DNA of 64,000 bases from Actinomycetota bacterium (GTDB taxonomy: Bacteria > Actinomycetota > Rubrobacteria > Rubrobacterales > Rubrobacteraceae): positions 51,425 through 115,424 of the forward strand of contig CADDYV010000004.1 of assembly GCA_902810695.1 (NCBI GenBank). The letters are read 5' to 3'. Positions 11,383-20,646 of the stretch are shown piece by piece. The position numbers and the translations under genes were made by a program. Numbering within the stretch: the first letter of the stretch is position 1; the number at the start of each line of letters is the position of its first letter. The notes beneath the pieces are model-generated. The model was not told where the DNA came from. It made no database searches and saw only the letters and a list, made by a program, of their open reading frames with translations.

Positions 11383-12595
11383 ACAGCGGAAACGCCTCCG
11401 TCAACTCAGTTACCCGCTCCTTCAAGCCCGCGGTATCGCCGCGCGCGGCACTGATGATTATAGCCGCGATCTCACGCATCTCTTCGGGGCCCATTCCGCG
11501 GGTCGTCATCGCAGCGGTGCCGAGCCGGATGCCGCTCGTCACCGTCGGCGGCTCGGGGTCGTTCGGGATCATGTTCTTGTTGCACGTAACTCCCACAGAG
11601 TCGAGCCGCTCTTCGAGTTCCTTGCCGGTAGTACCCGTGCCGTGCAAGTCTACGAGGAGTAGATGGTTGTCCGTACCACCGGAGACCAGGTTCATCCCGC
11701 CTTCGAGCAGAGCCTCAGACATCGCCTGCGCGTTCTCCACGATCCGGCGGGCGTAGTCTCCGAACTCGGGTCTCAGAGCTTCACCCAGGGCAACGGCTTT
11801 GCCCGCGACAGCGTGCATCAAGGGTCCCCCCTGCATCCCCGGAAAGACCCGGCTGTCGAGCTTTTTGGCGAACTCCTCGCGGCAGAGGACCATGCCTCCG
11901 CGCGCCCCGCGCAGCGTCTTGTGGGTGGTTGTAGTTACGACCTCGCAGTAAGGAACCGGCGAGGGGTGTACGTCTGCCGCGACGAGCCCGGCGATGTGGG
12001 CCATGTCCACTAACAGATACGCCCCTACATCGTCGGCGATCTTGCGGAAGAGATCGAAGCGGATGGTGCGCGGGTAGGCGCTTGCCCCGGCGAGGATCAT
12101 GCGCGGCCTCTCCCGGCGCGCTATCTCGCGGACCTCGTTGTGGTCTATGTAGCCGTCCTCTCCCACGCCGTAGTGTACGAAGCGGTAAGTTCTGCCGCTG
12201 AAGTTGAGCTTCATGCCGTGCGTCAGGTGTCCGCCGTGGGCGAGGTCCATCGAAAGTACCTTGTCTCCCGGTTCGAGCAGCGTCGCGTAGGCTGCCTCGT
12301 TGGCCTGGCTGCCGGAGTGGGGCTGCACGTTCACGTGCTCCGCGCCGAAAAGCTCCTTCGCCCTTTGGATGGCGAGTCTCTCCACCTTATCAACCTGCTC
12401 GCAGCCTCCGTAGTACCGCTTGCCGGGATAGCCCTCGGCGTACTTGTTCGTCAATACCGAGCCCTGCGCCGCGAGAACTGCTGGAGAAGCGAAGTTTTCG
12501 CTGGCGATAAGCTCTATCGTGGTGCGCTGGCGCTCTAGCTCTCCATCGAGCGCATCCTGGACTTCTTCGTCTACCTCGGTGTAAGGCCCGATCAT
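11375..12595 (-). CDS. glyA: Serine hydroxymethyltransferase
   Basis: PLP enzyme that interconverts serine and glycine while loading tetrahydrofolate with a one-carbon unit. The 406 residues carry the family start [15 protein letters not shown], the PLP-lysine motif [14 protein letters not shown] and C-terminal substrate residues ([14 protein letters not shown]). Upstream GGAGG lies nine bases before the ATG. A TATATT box at 12625-12620 could be its -10, but no convincing -35 was seen. Confidence 0.96.
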   Translation of the reverse strand: MIGPYTEVDEEVQDALDGELERQRTTIELIASENFASPAVLAAQGSVLTNKYAEGYPGKRYYGGCEQVDKVERLAIQRAKELFGAEHVNVQPHSGSQANEAAYATLLEPGDKVLSMDLAHGGHLTHGMKLNFSGRTYRFVHYGVGEDGYIDHNEVREIARRERPRMILAGASAYPRTIRFDLFRKIADDVGAYLLVDMAHIAGLVAADVHPSPVPYCEVVTTTTHKTLRGARGGMVLCREEFAKKLDSRVFPGMQGGPLMHAVAGKAVALGEALRPEFGDYARRIVENAQAMSEALLEGGMNLVSGGTDNHLLLVDLHGTGTTGKELEERLDSVGVTCNKNMIPNDPEPPTVTSGIRLGTAAMTTRGMGPEEMREIAAIIISAARGDTAGLKERVTELTEAFPLYA

Positions 12596-12737
12596 ACCTA
12601 CAACCTCCGTTCGAGAGCTAATATAAAAGTGGAGTTGCCGCTTTTACGCGGTCTCCAGACCAGCAGCTATTCCTTTAGTGCTGGATCTGCAAATCCGGGA
12701 AAGTATATGCGCTCCAGGGAAGCGTCTCAAATACCCC

Positions 12738-13331
12738 TTATCCTTCTGTTGTGCTTCGTAGTTGCGCGAGCTTTTGTTCGTTCAACTCTTTGGTAGCCCG
12801 CAGGAGCTGTACTTTTCCGGCGGAGACATCTACTACGGCGGAAGCCTCGCCATTTCCGGGTTCCCCCTCTATCACGAGGTCTACTGCAGCCGCTACCCGC
12901 GGGTCTACCTCTTCGAGGGATCTGGGAGCGGGCTCGCCCGCGAGATTGGCGCTCGTAGCGTAAAGCGGCTCTCCATACGCGGCGAGGAGTTCCTGGATCG
13001 TCGGGTGATCCGGCACCCTCACCCCGATCGCCCTCTCACCCCGAGCGGGATCGAGCACAAGGGTCAGCGAACCCGGCCAATAGAGCTTTGCGAGCTTCCT
13101 GGCCAGCGGCGGAACCTCCCGGGCCAGGGCGAAGGCTTCTTCCGCCGAAGCGCAAAGCAAGGCTATGGGTTTGGCTGGATCCCGGCCCTTTATCTCCTGC
13201 ACTCTACGTACTCCAGCTTCTGACGCGATCAGACCCACTACGGTCTCCGTGGGAACGAGTGCCACCTTCCCACGCCGCAGGGCTTCCACCGCCTCTGTTA
13301 CAGGGACCTTTTTCACCTTGCTGCCTCCCAC
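12738..13331 (-). CDS. L-threonylcarbamoyladenylate synthase (Sua5/YrdC/YwlC family)
   Basis: A 197-residue enzyme that makes threonylcarbamoyl-AMP for the t6A37 modification of ANN-decoding tRNAs. Motifs: PTETVVGLIA at the N-terminus, KGRDPAKPIALL in the middle, and PGSLTLVLDP followed by RVPDHP, all characteristic of YrdC folds. It overlaps prmC by 19 bases. It is the short form without the C-terminal Sua5 domain. Confidence 0.9.
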   Translation of the reverse strand: MGGSKVKKVPVTEAVEALRRGKVALVPTETVVGLIASEAGVRRVQEIKGRDPAKPIALLCASAEEAFALAREVPPLARKLAKLYWPGSLTLVLDPARGERAIGVRVPDHPTIQELLAAYGEPLYATSANLAGEPAPRSLEEVDPRVAAAVDLVIEGEPGNGEASAVVDVSAGKVQLLRATKELNEQKLAQLRSTTEG

Positions 13332-14182
13332 CTCAAAATGAGCGCCCGTGGCGCGCCGGTAAGGTCTTTCTGAACGCCGACCGGGATAAAGCCAGCGTGC
13401 CGCCCCAACTCAGCTACTACTCCGGCCTGTCCATCTCCGATTTCGAGCACTACGTCCGCTCCTCCTCTCAGAAGAGGCGGTAACTCCGCGAAGATGCGCC
13501 GGTAGAATACAAGCCCATCAGGGCCGCCGTCGAGCGCGGCACGCTGGTCCCAGTTGCGCACCTCGGGCGGCAGGTTGCTCAACTCGCCGCTTTTGATATA
13601 CGGCGGATTGGAGACGAGCACCTCGACACCACCGCGCAGAAATTCCAGGTCGGCTCCCAGATCTGTCAGGCGAAAGTCAACCTCTACCCCCGCGCTCCCG
13701 GCGTTTCGATGGGCAGTTTCGATGGCAGCGGCAGAGTTGTCGGTAGCATAAACTTTGCAAAGCGGGCGCTCCTGGGCCACGGCTATTGCGATGGCTCCGG
13801 ATCCCGTCCCCACATCCAACACCACGCCCTTTCCCCCCCGCCTGTCAACGCACTCCAACACAGCATCCACGACGCTTTCCGTGTCGGCTCGCGGTATCAA
13901 AGTTTCATCGTTTAGTTCAAGTTTAAGGTTTCTGAAATAGGCATAGCCGAGGATGCGCTGGACCGGTTCGCGGTGCAGGCGGCGTGATATCCACTCCTCA
14001 TAACGCACCAGTCGCTCGCCGGTGAGCGGCTCGCTGTGTAGCGGTATCTCTCCGCGTCCGATCCCAAGTAGTTCTGAAAGCAGTATCTCTGCAGCGGCGG
14101 AAGGTTCGGGCACGCCTGCCCGCCCTAGCCTTTCCGTAGCGTCCAGTATCGCTTGTCGAATGCTCTTGGAGGTGGTCTGCAC
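13313..14182 (-). CDS. prmC: Peptide chain release factor N5-glutamine methyltransferase
   Basis: SAM-dependent methyltransferase that modifies the glutamine of the GGQ loop in release factors. It is 289 residues with the SAM-binding VLDVGTGSGAIAIAVA and the substrate-glutamine motif NPPYI. It lies directly after its substrate gene prfA (6-base gap), a conserved arrangement that supports the assignment. Confidence 0.95.
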   Translation of the reverse strand: MQTTSKSIRQAILDATERLGRAGVPEPSAAAEILLSELLGIGRGEIPLHSEPLTGERLVRYEEWISRRLHREPVQRILGYAYFRNLKLELNDETLIPRADTESVVDAVLECVDRRGGKGVVLDVGTGSGAIAIAVAQERPLCKVYATDNSAAAIETAHRNAGSAGVEVDFRLTDLGADLEFLRGGVEVLVSNPPYIKSGELSNLPPEVRNWDQRAALDGGPDGLVFYRRIFAELPPLLRGGADVVLEIGDGQAGVVAELGRHAGFIPVGVQKDLTGAPRALILRWEAAR

Positions 14183-14188
14183 CTTTTT

Positions 14189-15283
14189 CTAGTTGGGAGT
14201 CTTGGCTGCTTCGGCGGCGAGCCTCTCGGCGCGTTCTTTGGCGGCCAGTGCGCGGGTAAACTCTTCGAGATCACCGCCCAGGACAGTTTCAAGGTTGTGA
14301 GAGGTAAGGTTGACGCGGTGGTCGGTGATGCGGCCCTGGGGAAAGTTGTATGTGCGGACCTTGGCCGAACGCTCACCCGTTCCAACCTGGGCCTGACGCA
14401 TCGCACCCTCCCGCTCCCGTTGCTCGCGAAGCTCGCGCTCTAGCAGGCGCGATCTCAAAATCCTGAGCGCCTGCTCCTTGTTCTGGAGCTGGCTCTTCTC
14501 GTTCTGGCAGGTAACGACGAGCCCGGTGGGCTTGTGCGTGATCCTGACCGCAGAGTCCGTCGTGTTGACGCTCTGCCCCCCCGGCCCACTCGAGCGGTAA
14601 ACATCTACTTCAAGTTCATTCGGGTTTATCTCTATCTCAACCTCTTCCGCTTCGGGAAGGACGGCTACGGTTGCGGTAGAAGTGTGGATACGTCCCTGGC
14701 TCTCGGTCTTGGGCACGCGCTGGACCCGGTGGGTCCCTCCCTCGTGCTTGAAGATGGAGTAGGCTCGATCTCCGCTGATCTCAAGCGCAATCTCTTTGTA
14801 TCCGCCAACCTCGGCGGGGCTCGAAGAGAGAACCCGGTGTTTGAAGCTCAGCCGGTCGGCGTACCGGGCGTACATCTCGTACAGCTCTCCGGCAAAGAGC
14901 GCCGCCTCATCGCCGCCGGTTCCCGCCCTTATCTCCAGGATCACATCCTTATCGTCGTTCGGGTCCCGCACGATCAGCTCGGCCCGGATATCCTCCGCAA
15001 GCTCCTCGGCCCTCTCCTCGGCTGCCTGGGCCTCCTCGGCGAAGAACTCCCGTTCTTCCGCCGACTCGGCAACACGAATCAACTCCCGCGCCTCTTGGCC
15101 CTCACGAAGGGCGTTCAGCATGCCCTCGCAAAGATCAGCGCCGCGCTTCAGGCGGGCGTGCTCCTTCGCAACTTCGGCGTAGCGGCGCTGGTCAGAGTAG
15201 ATGTTCGGGTCCGAAAGCTCGTCCGTGAGAGCCCTGTAACGCCCGAGCGTCTCTTCCGCGAGTTTTATGATCTGATCGTCCAA
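14189..15283 (-). CDS. prfA: Peptide chain release factor 1
   Basis: Recognises UAA and UAG and triggers peptide release. The 364 residues carry the catalytic GGQ loop in SSGPGGQSVNTTDSAVR and the HRVQRVPKTESQGR region containing the P-x-T codon-reading motif (PKT, commonly PAT or PVT). UGA is normally read by RF2, so this gene does not bear on the UGA readthrough proposed at 31260. Two bases downstream of the DUF1385 gene. Confidence 0.96.
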   Translation of the reverse strand: MDDQIIKLAEETLGRYRALTDELSDPNIYSDQRRYAEVAKEHARLKRGADLCEGMLNALREGQEARELIRVAESAEEREFFAEEAQAAEERAEELAEDIRAELIVRDPNDDKDVILEIRAGTGGDEAALFAGELYEMYARYADRLSFKHRVLSSSPAEVGGYKEIALEISGDRAYSIFKHEGGTHRVQRVPKTESQGRIHTSTATVAVLPEAEEVEIEINPNELEVDVYRSSGPGGQSVNTTDSAVRITHKPTGLVVTCQNEKSQLQNKEQALRILRSRLLERELREQREREGAMRQAQVGTGERSAKVRTYNFPQGRITDHRVNLTSHNLETVLGGDLEEFTRALAAKERAERLAAEAAKTPN

Positions 15284-15285
15284 AC

Positions 15286-16200
15286 CTATATCACCAGCTT
15301 GTTTGTAGCCTCATCCTGCTTCACTTTCGCTTCATCCTCCATCACGAGCACCTTCTTCAACGAAGCCATCGCCACCTCGACCATGTCGTCCGATGGCTCC
15401 CGCGTCGTCAGCTTCTGAAGCTGGAGTCCCGGCCACACCAGAACCTTTACCACAGGATTAGAGTAGTGTCGGGCGCTCCACATGATGAACTCGAAAGCGA
15501 GTCCCGCGACGATCGGGATGACTACGATCCGGCTGACCACCATCAGGGCCCAACCCTTGACGCCGAGCAAGGAGAAGATGAGGATACTCAGTACCAGCAC
15601 GTAGAGGATAAAGCTCGTCCCGCATCGGACGTGGCTCGTGTCGAGGTCGCGGGCGTTTTTTGGTACCAGTTCCTGCCCTCGTTCGTAGACTTTGATCGCC
15701 TTGTGTTCGGCACCGTGGTAAGCGAAGAAACGCTTTATATCCTTGCTCACGGCAGTAATACCGATCAAGTATGCCAGGAAGATCGCGATCCGGATCACAC
15801 CCTCGATCAGGTTAAAGAGAACGGTATTCTCTATCTTGCCACCGAACAACACTCCGATGCCCTTCGTCCCCAGAACGGGCGCCGCGAGGAACAGCACAAC
15901 CGCGAGCACGAGGCCGAAGAATATGGTTAGCGCGATCTCCTTCTTGGAGAGCTCCTCCTCTTCACCCAGTGCGATGTTCGTTGAGAGCGTCAGCGCCCTC
16001 ATACCCAGCACGAGGGTTTCGGCGAGCGAGACGAAGCCCCGGATGACCGGGAGCCGCAAGAGCCAGCTCTTTTTCGTCACGGAGCGAAAAGGCTCCGCGG
16101 TGATGTTCACCTCGCCGCTCGGCGCCCTGACCGCCATCCCCCAGAAATTCGGGGAGCGCATCAAGACACCCTCCATAACCGCCTGCCCGCCGACCCTCAT
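15286..16200 (-). CDS. DUF1385 (YqhQ-like) membrane protein
   Basis: A 304-residue protein beginning MRVGGQAVMEGVLMRSP, the hallmark of the DUF1385 family, with several hydrophobic segments in the middle and a HGAEHKAI motif near residue 160 that may bind metal. Function is unknown; the gene commonly lies next to rpmE and prfA in Gram-positive genomes, as here. Ordinary operon spacing on both sides. Confidence 0.88.
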   Translation of the reverse strand: MRVGGQAVMEGVLMRSPNFWGMAVRAPSGEVNITAEPFRSVTKKSWLLRLPVIRGFVSLAETLVLGMRALTLSTNIALGEEEELSKKEIALTIFFGLVLAVVLFLAAPVLGTKGIGVLFGGKIENTVLFNLIEGVIRIAIFLAYLIGITAVSKDIKRFFAYHGAEHKAIKVYERGQELVPKNARDLDTSHVRCGTSFILYVLVLSILIFSLLGVKGWALMVVSRIVVIPIVAGLAFEFIMWSARHYSNPVVKVLVWPGLQLQKLTTREPSDDMVEVAMASLKKVLVMEDEAKVKQDEATNKLVI

Positions 16201-16213
16201 GGTTATTCTCTAC

Positions 16214-16423
16214 CTACTTCTTCTGGCGGGAGAGCCTGTCCTGGAAACGCTGCACCCTGCCGCCGGAGTCGACGATGCGCTGCTTGCCCGTGTAGAACGG
16301 ATGGCACGCCGAGCAAACGTCCACGGTAATGGACCCACCGGCCGTCGAGCGCGTCTCGAACTCGTTGCCGCAGGTACACCGCACCAGCGTCGTGGTGTAC
16401 TCCGGGTGTATTCCAGCCTTCAT
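16214..16423 (-). CDS. rpmE: 50S ribosomal protein L31, zinc-binding form
   Basis: A 69-residue ribosomal protein with the family start MKAGIHPEY and four zinc-binding cysteines (C16-x-C18 and C37-x-x-C40), so it is the C+ type. It comes after rho and heads the rpmE-DUF1385-prfA-prmC-sua5 group. Confidence 0.95.
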   Translation of the reverse strand: MKAGIHPEYTTTLVRCTCGNEFETRSTAGGSITVDVCSACHPFYTGKQRIVDSGGRVQRFQDRLSRQKK

Positions 16424-16487
16424 TTCAAACCTCCATTTTCTAAAATTAATTCAGAGCTTAGTTTAATACCTTTGTCCAGGGAGCACG

Positions 16488-16520
16488 AAGGGCGGCCCAT
16501 AATCCGGGCAGGCCGCCCTT
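16488..16520 (-). terminator. Hairpin after rho (candidate terminator)
   Basis: A perfect 10-bp inverted repeat (AAGGGCGGCC at 16488-16497, GGCCGCCCTT at 16511-16520) with a 13-base loop, starting 12 bases after the rho stop codon. No T-run follows on the minus strand, so it may slow or stabilise rather than end transcription efficiently. Confidence 0.6.
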
Positions 16521-16532
16521 TCCAAAACTTTG

Positions 16533-18065
16533 CTAACCCCGGACGCGCTGCAGTTCGCGCAGGAACTCCGCGTTGGTGCGGGTCTCTTTGAGCTTCTGTA
16601 TGAGAAGCTCTATCTTCTGGCTGGTATCCAGGGCGTTCAGGATGCTGCGGACCTGCCAGACCCTCTGGGCCTCGGCAGCCTCCATGAGGAGTTCCTCCTT
16701 GCGGGTGCCGGAATCCTCGATGTTGATCGCCGGGTAGATGCGCTTGTTCGCCAGCTTCCGCTCCAGGTGAAGCTCCATGTTGCCGGTGCCCTTGAATTCC
16801 TCGTAGATGACCTCTTCCATGCGGCTCCCGGTCTCAACCAGCGCGCTCGCCAAGATCGTGAGCGATCCACCATTCTCGATATTGCGCGCAGCACCAAAGA
16901 ACTTCTTCGGCGGGTAGAGCGCCGCCGAGTCAACACCGCCGGAGAGGATGCGCCCGGAAGCAGGGGCCGCGAGGTTGTACGCGCGGGCGAGGCGCGTGAT
17001 CGAGTCCAGAAGAACCACCACGTCCTCGCCTTCCTCGACGAGCCTCTTGACGCGCTCCAGCACCAACTCGGAGACGGCGATGTGGTTCTCGGGCGGCTGG
17101 TCGAAGGTCGAGGCGACGACCTCGGCCTCCGGGACGCTCCGCTTCCAGTCGGTAGCCTCCTCCGGCCGCTCGTCGGCCAGGAGTACAAGCACCTTCACGT
17201 CGGGATAATTGGCGACGATGGACTGCGCTATCTGCTTGAGGATCGTGGTCTTCCCCGCCTTCGGCGGCGAGACGATCATCCCGCGCTGTCCCTTGCCGAT
17301 GGGCGCCACGAGGTCTATTACCCTGGGCGCTATGTCGTTCGGCTTCCACTCCAGGCGGAGCCGCTCCATCGGATAGAGCGGTGTGAGATCGTCGAAGTTC
17401 GGGCGCTGACGTCCCTTGCGAGGTTCTTTGCCATTTATGGACTCGATGCGGACCACGGCCGGATACTTCTCGCCATCGCGGGCCGGTCGGATCTGACCGA
17501 CGATGTAATCTCCCCGCCGCAGATTGAACCGCTTTATCTGGGAAGTCGAAACGTAGATGTCGTTCTTGCTCTGGCTGTACCCGTTCGTCCTCAGGAATCC
17601 GAACCCATCAGGCAGCACATCGAGGATGCCGCTCTGCCTGAGCCCTTCTTCCTTCTCCTCCTGGCGCTGGGGAGCAGGCCTTTCCTGACGCTGGCGCTGT
17701 TCGGGCCTCGGCTTCTGCTCGGCCCGGCGCTCCTCGACCTCTTTCGGCTCCTCCACAACAGCCGTATCCGCCTCACCGAAGGCGTCCGTGGGAGTTTGTA
17801 TCGTCCCATCCGCTTCAGCCTCCTTGGCAGGTGCGGTTTCGACCGCGCCGTTAATGCCATTATTTTCCGTGGACATCGCCGTAGTTGCGTCACCCTCTTC
17901 CGATCTCCGCCGGTCGGCGCCGTTGGCCTGCTCGGTGGCTACCTTGTAGATCAGAGCAGCCAAATCGGATTTGCGATACTTGCGGTATTTCTCGATGCCT
18001 AGCTGTGAAGCGATCTGGTGCAGATCGCTCAGGCGTTTGCGTTCAAGGGTAGTTATGTCTGTCAT
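16533..18065 (-). CDS. rho: Transcription termination factor Rho
   Basis: Hexameric RNA-dependent ATPase that ends transcription. The 510 residues comprise a Rho_N head (LHQIASQLGIEKYRKYRKSDL), a low-complexity insert of about 90 residues rich in Glu, Arg and Gln, the cold-shock-like RNA-binding domain (GILDVLPDGFGFLRTNGY), and the motor domain with PPKAGKTT (Walker A) and the Q-loop/R-loop region (SGRILSGGVDSAAL). Such long inserts are typical of actinobacterial Rho. An upstream hexamer pair resembling a promoter is weak. Confidence 0.96.
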   Translation of the reverse strand: MTDITTLERKRLSDLHQIASQLGIEKYRKYRKSDLAALIYKVATEQANGADRRRSEEGDATTAMSTENNGINGAVETAPAKEAEADGTIQTPTDAFGEADTAVVEEPKEVEERRAEQKPRPEQRQRQERPAPQRQEEKEEGLRQSGILDVLPDGFGFLRTNGYSQSKNDIYVSTSQIKRFNLRRGDYIVGQIRPARDGEKYPAVVRIESINGKEPRKGRQRPNFDDLTPLYPMERLRLEWKPNDIAPRVIDLVAPIGKGQRGMIVSPPKAGKTTILKQIAQSIVANYPDVKVLVLLADERPEEATDWKRSVPEAEVVASTFDQPPENHIAVSELVLERVKRLVEEGEDVVVLLDSITRLARAYNLAAPASGRILSGGVDSAALYPPKKFFGAARNIENGGSLTILASALVETGSRMEEVIYEEFKGTGNMELHLERKLANKRIYPAINIEDSGTRKEELLMEAAEAQRVWQVRSILNALDTSQKIELLIQKLKETRTNAEFLRELQRVRG

Positions 18066-18125
18066 GCTGATCTACCTCTCTTGTTTTCTACGGTTTTAGA
18101 GAAAGTGCTTGTCATAGTGCGTCGT

Positions 18126-19121
18126 CTAAAGCTTGAACCCTTGCAGCCGGACTTCCGAGTCCAGAGCGTGGGTAGTGTCCATAAATCTTACCATACGGGG
18201 CCTGGTAGACATCACCACGGTGTGCGTCCGCGCCCCACCACGGAAGTACCGCACCCCATTCAGGGTGTCTCCCGGCGTGATCCCGGTCGCCGCGAAAACA
18301 ACCTCATCACTGCGGATCAAATCGTCCAGCGTGAGCTTGCGCTCGGGATCATCGAGACCGAACTCCCGGAGCTTTTCCACCTGCGAGCGAAGCGTGGGCC
18401 ACATCTTGGCCTGCATCTCACCCCCCAGACATTTTATAGCCGCTGCCGCCAGGATACCCTCCGGCGCCCCTCCTATCCCGATCACGGCGTCAAGCTCCGC
18501 CCCGCGCAACCCCACGGAGATCGCTGGCGTCAGGTCTCCCTCGGGGCGGATCTGGATGCGGGTCCCGCACTTTCGTATCTCCTCTATAAGATCCTCGTGG
18601 CGCTCCCGGTCCAGAACCGCAACCGTTATCTCCGACGGGCGGCGGTTCATAGCATCCGCTATGGCCTCTATGTTCTCCGAAACCGGAGCGTCTATGTCTA
18701 TCCGTCCTCTCGCGCGCGGACCGACGATGAGCTTGCGCATGTACATGTCCGGCGTTCTCAACATCGTCCCTCGCGGTGAGGCCGCCAGGGCTGATATCGA
18801 ACCTTCAAGACCCTTGATCAGGAGCGTAAGCCCCTCGACCGGCTCGACCGCCAGGTCTACCTCTTCTTCTCCACTGCCGAGCACCTCCCCGACACCGAGG
18901 AGGCCCGGCCGGGCCTGCAGGGATCTCACCCTCCCCTTCTCGTCGAGCCGCTCTTCCCGAAGTATCGCCACACGTGCGGAGATGGAAACCCTCTCGAGCT
19001 CCTCGCGAAACGTCTCGATGGCGAGCGTGTACGCCCTCTGCGGTGCACCAGATCCTTCCAGATGTGCCACCTGCAGCGCCACCTGCTCGGTTACACTGGC
19101 AAACTCGATGGCCCTCGCCAT
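18126..19121 (-). CDS. GlpX-like class II fructose-1,6-bisphosphatase family protein, altered active site
   Basis: A 331-residue protein with the GlpX frame throughout: AIEFASVTEQVAL at the start, TPDMYMRKLIVGPRARG, IGIGGAPEGILAAAAIKCLGG and FAATGITPGDTLNGV. Class II FBPases hydrolyse fructose 1,6-bisphosphate in gluconeogenesis. However the GRGDKxxAD block is replaced by GSGAPQRAY, GEGEIDE by REERLDE, and the catalytic DPIEGT by EPVEGL, so by comparison with E. coli GlpX the equivalents of D33, D85 and T90 are changed while E57 and E88 remain. It may be a low-activity enzyme or have another substrate. No ribosome binding site is evident before the ATG. Confidence 0.8.
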   Translation of the reverse strand: MARAIEFASVTEQVALQVAHLEGSGAPQRAYTLAIETFREELERVSISARVAILREERLDEKGRVRSLQARPGLLGVGEVLGSGEEEVDLAVEPVEGLTLLIKGLEGSISALAASPRGTMLRTPDMYMRKLIVGPRARGRIDIDAPVSENIEAIADAMNRRPSEITVAVLDRERHEDLIEEIRKCGTRIQIRPEGDLTPAISVGLRGAELDAVIGIGGAPEGILAAAAIKCLGGEMQAKMWPTLRSQVEKLREFGLDDPERKLTLDDLIRSDEVVFAATGITPGDTLNGVRYFRGGARTHTVVMSTRPRMVRFMDTTHALDSEVRLQGFKL

Positions 19122-19290
19122 GTCCGCTGAATGGGACTCGGCTGTGCTAATAGAAGATCACCCAACCTCCTGCACCCACCACAAGCCCGCCAGTAACGAG
19201 CCTGCCTCCTTGCGGGTGTCTTACCAGAATAGTTCGATACGGCTCCCGCAGCTTAGAACCGGGGATCTACGCCTCGACATCGTAATTATA
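19122..19290 (-). promoter_or_regulatory. Probable promoter and long 5' leader of the GlpX-like gene
   Basis: A consensus -10 TATAAT (19290-19285, minus) lies about 160 bases before the GlpX-like start, with no clear -35. The leader between holds a possible hairpin (CGGTTC/GAGCCG) and a mini-ORF of four codons (GTG ATC TTC TAT, then TAG) right behind GGAGGTTGG. No known riboswitch class was recognised. The upstream gene stops at 19306. Confidence 0.4.
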
Positions 19291-19305
19291 CACTAAACGG
19301 ACCAC

Positions 19306-20634
19306 TTAACTATTCGCGCCGCGCACAAATTCTCCCGCTATCTTCCGGGCGAGCGTAAGCAGGGCCTCATCAACTCCGTCCCCGCAGGGGTCGTTGTCGC
19401 AGTAGAAAACGGGCTTTCCTTCCTCCACTCCCCGTCGGGTAACCACATCCACCGCAGCGGCTTTGATCTCCGTGAGGTACGCTTCCGCCTCTACCGTCTT
19501 TTCGAGGTCCGACGCCAGACGCCGCCGGTCGGAGAGGTTTCCCGAGGCCGCCACGACTTCGCAGCCGTAATTTTCCTCCAGATAACCCGAGAGCTTGCCG
19601 AGCATGGCCCGAGGCGCGGTCGAGACGTAGGCGAGTCGCATCCCGCCAATGTCTCCCACGGGACGGGGGCGGAAGACCACCGGCATGACCTCCATCTCCG
19701 GCTTTACATCGTGTACGGCTCCGATCACGCGTCGCACCTTTTCCTCGTTGGCCATCGGCTCCTCGCTCATCGTCAGGAGCAACAGGTCGGATACGAGCAG
19801 CCTGTATGCACCGAGGTATCCCGCAATGTACTCCGGGTCCTGGTGCGCCCCTGCGACGAGCACCCGCCCCCCGACCCGGACCGGCGGAACCACAGCCCCC
19901 GAACCATCGAAGACCGTGAACCCGGTGTCGAGGCCGTTGGCAATCCTCGCGCCTTCGAGCACGTTGGAGACGAAAGGTTCCCCGGCGAGCCCGCCACCGC
20001 AACGCCTGCACCCCACGGTCGTAACCCGGCTCAGGGCCGCGGTCTCGTAGTAGTCGCTCGCCGCGTGCGCTCCGCGCCGCAGGGCTTCGAGGAGATAGTC
20101 GCTTCCGACCTTCATCTTGTGGCCTTCTATTACCTCCGGCTCTGGCGGACCTCCCCGGCCCATCGAGACGACCCCCGGCGCGAAACCCTCCCGCGAGAGC
20201 AGCCGCGCCAGATACCCCGATACCGCTGTCTTTCCTACCCGTTTTCCGGTCCCGATGACGGCGAGCGAAGGTTTCTCCGAAACCTCATGAAAATTCGGGG
20301 CCCTGAGCTCGAAGTCGCTTCCCACGTACCGCGCTCCGACAGCGAGGCTCAAGGAGGCTATCCTCATCCTGTCCCGGTAGCCCACGACCGGTTCATCCGA
20401 GAGGTCTACCACGACCTCCACCGGGTAATTCGCGAGCGCCCTCTTCACCGCCGCTTCAGGACTCTCGCCCGTAACCAGCGGAATGCCGTAGTCGGTCCCT
20501 TCTTTGAGTTTCTCGGTACCGCCCAGGAAGGCGGCGGCCACTCCTACCGCTCCCAGAGACTCGCCCACACGCTCCATCGCGTCGAGGACCACGGGCGGGT
20601 AGTGCTCGCCATCTATCAAGAAAAGCGCCCGCAA
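19306..20634 (-). CDS. Cyclic 2,3-diphosphoglycerate synthetase-like protein
   Basis: A 442-residue protein resembling archaeal cyclic 2,3-diphosphoglycerate synthetase, which closes 2,3-bisphosphoglycerate into the thermoprotectant cDPG using ATP. Visible features are MRALFLIDGEHYPPVV at the start, a P-loop GTGKRVGKTAVSGYLARLL near residue 127, a GCRRCGGGLAG cysteine motif near 210, and YCDNDPCGDG near the C-terminus. It precedes a metallophosphoesterase (12-base gap upstream) and is followed by the GlpX-like gene, so the three could form one sugar-phosphate unit (inference). The family name is from memory of the archaeal enzyme; activity in this organism is not shown. Confidence 0.75.
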   Translation of the reverse strand: MRALFLIDGEHYPPVVLDAMERVGESLGAVGVAAAFLGGTEKLKEGTDYGIPLVTGESPEAAVKRALANYPVEVVVDLSDEPVVGYRDRMRIASLSLAVGARYVGSDFELRAPNFHEVSEKPSLAVIGTGKRVGKTAVSGYLARLLSREGFAPGVVSMGRGGPPEPEVIEGHKMKVGSDYLLEALRRGAHAASDYYETAALSRVTTVGCRRCGGGLAGEPFVSNVLEGARIANGLDTGFTVFDGSGAVVPPVRVGGRVLVAGAHQDPEYIAGYLGAYRLLVSDLLLLTMSEEPMANEEKVRRVIGAVHDVKPEMEVMPVVFRPRPVGDIGGMRLAYVSTAPRAMLGKLSGYLEENYGCEVVAASGNLSDRRRLASDLEKTVEAEAYLTEIKAAAVDVVTRRGVEEGKPVFYCDNDPCGDGVDEALLTLARKIAGEFVRGANS

Positions 20635-20646
20635 AAGGCGTCCTTA

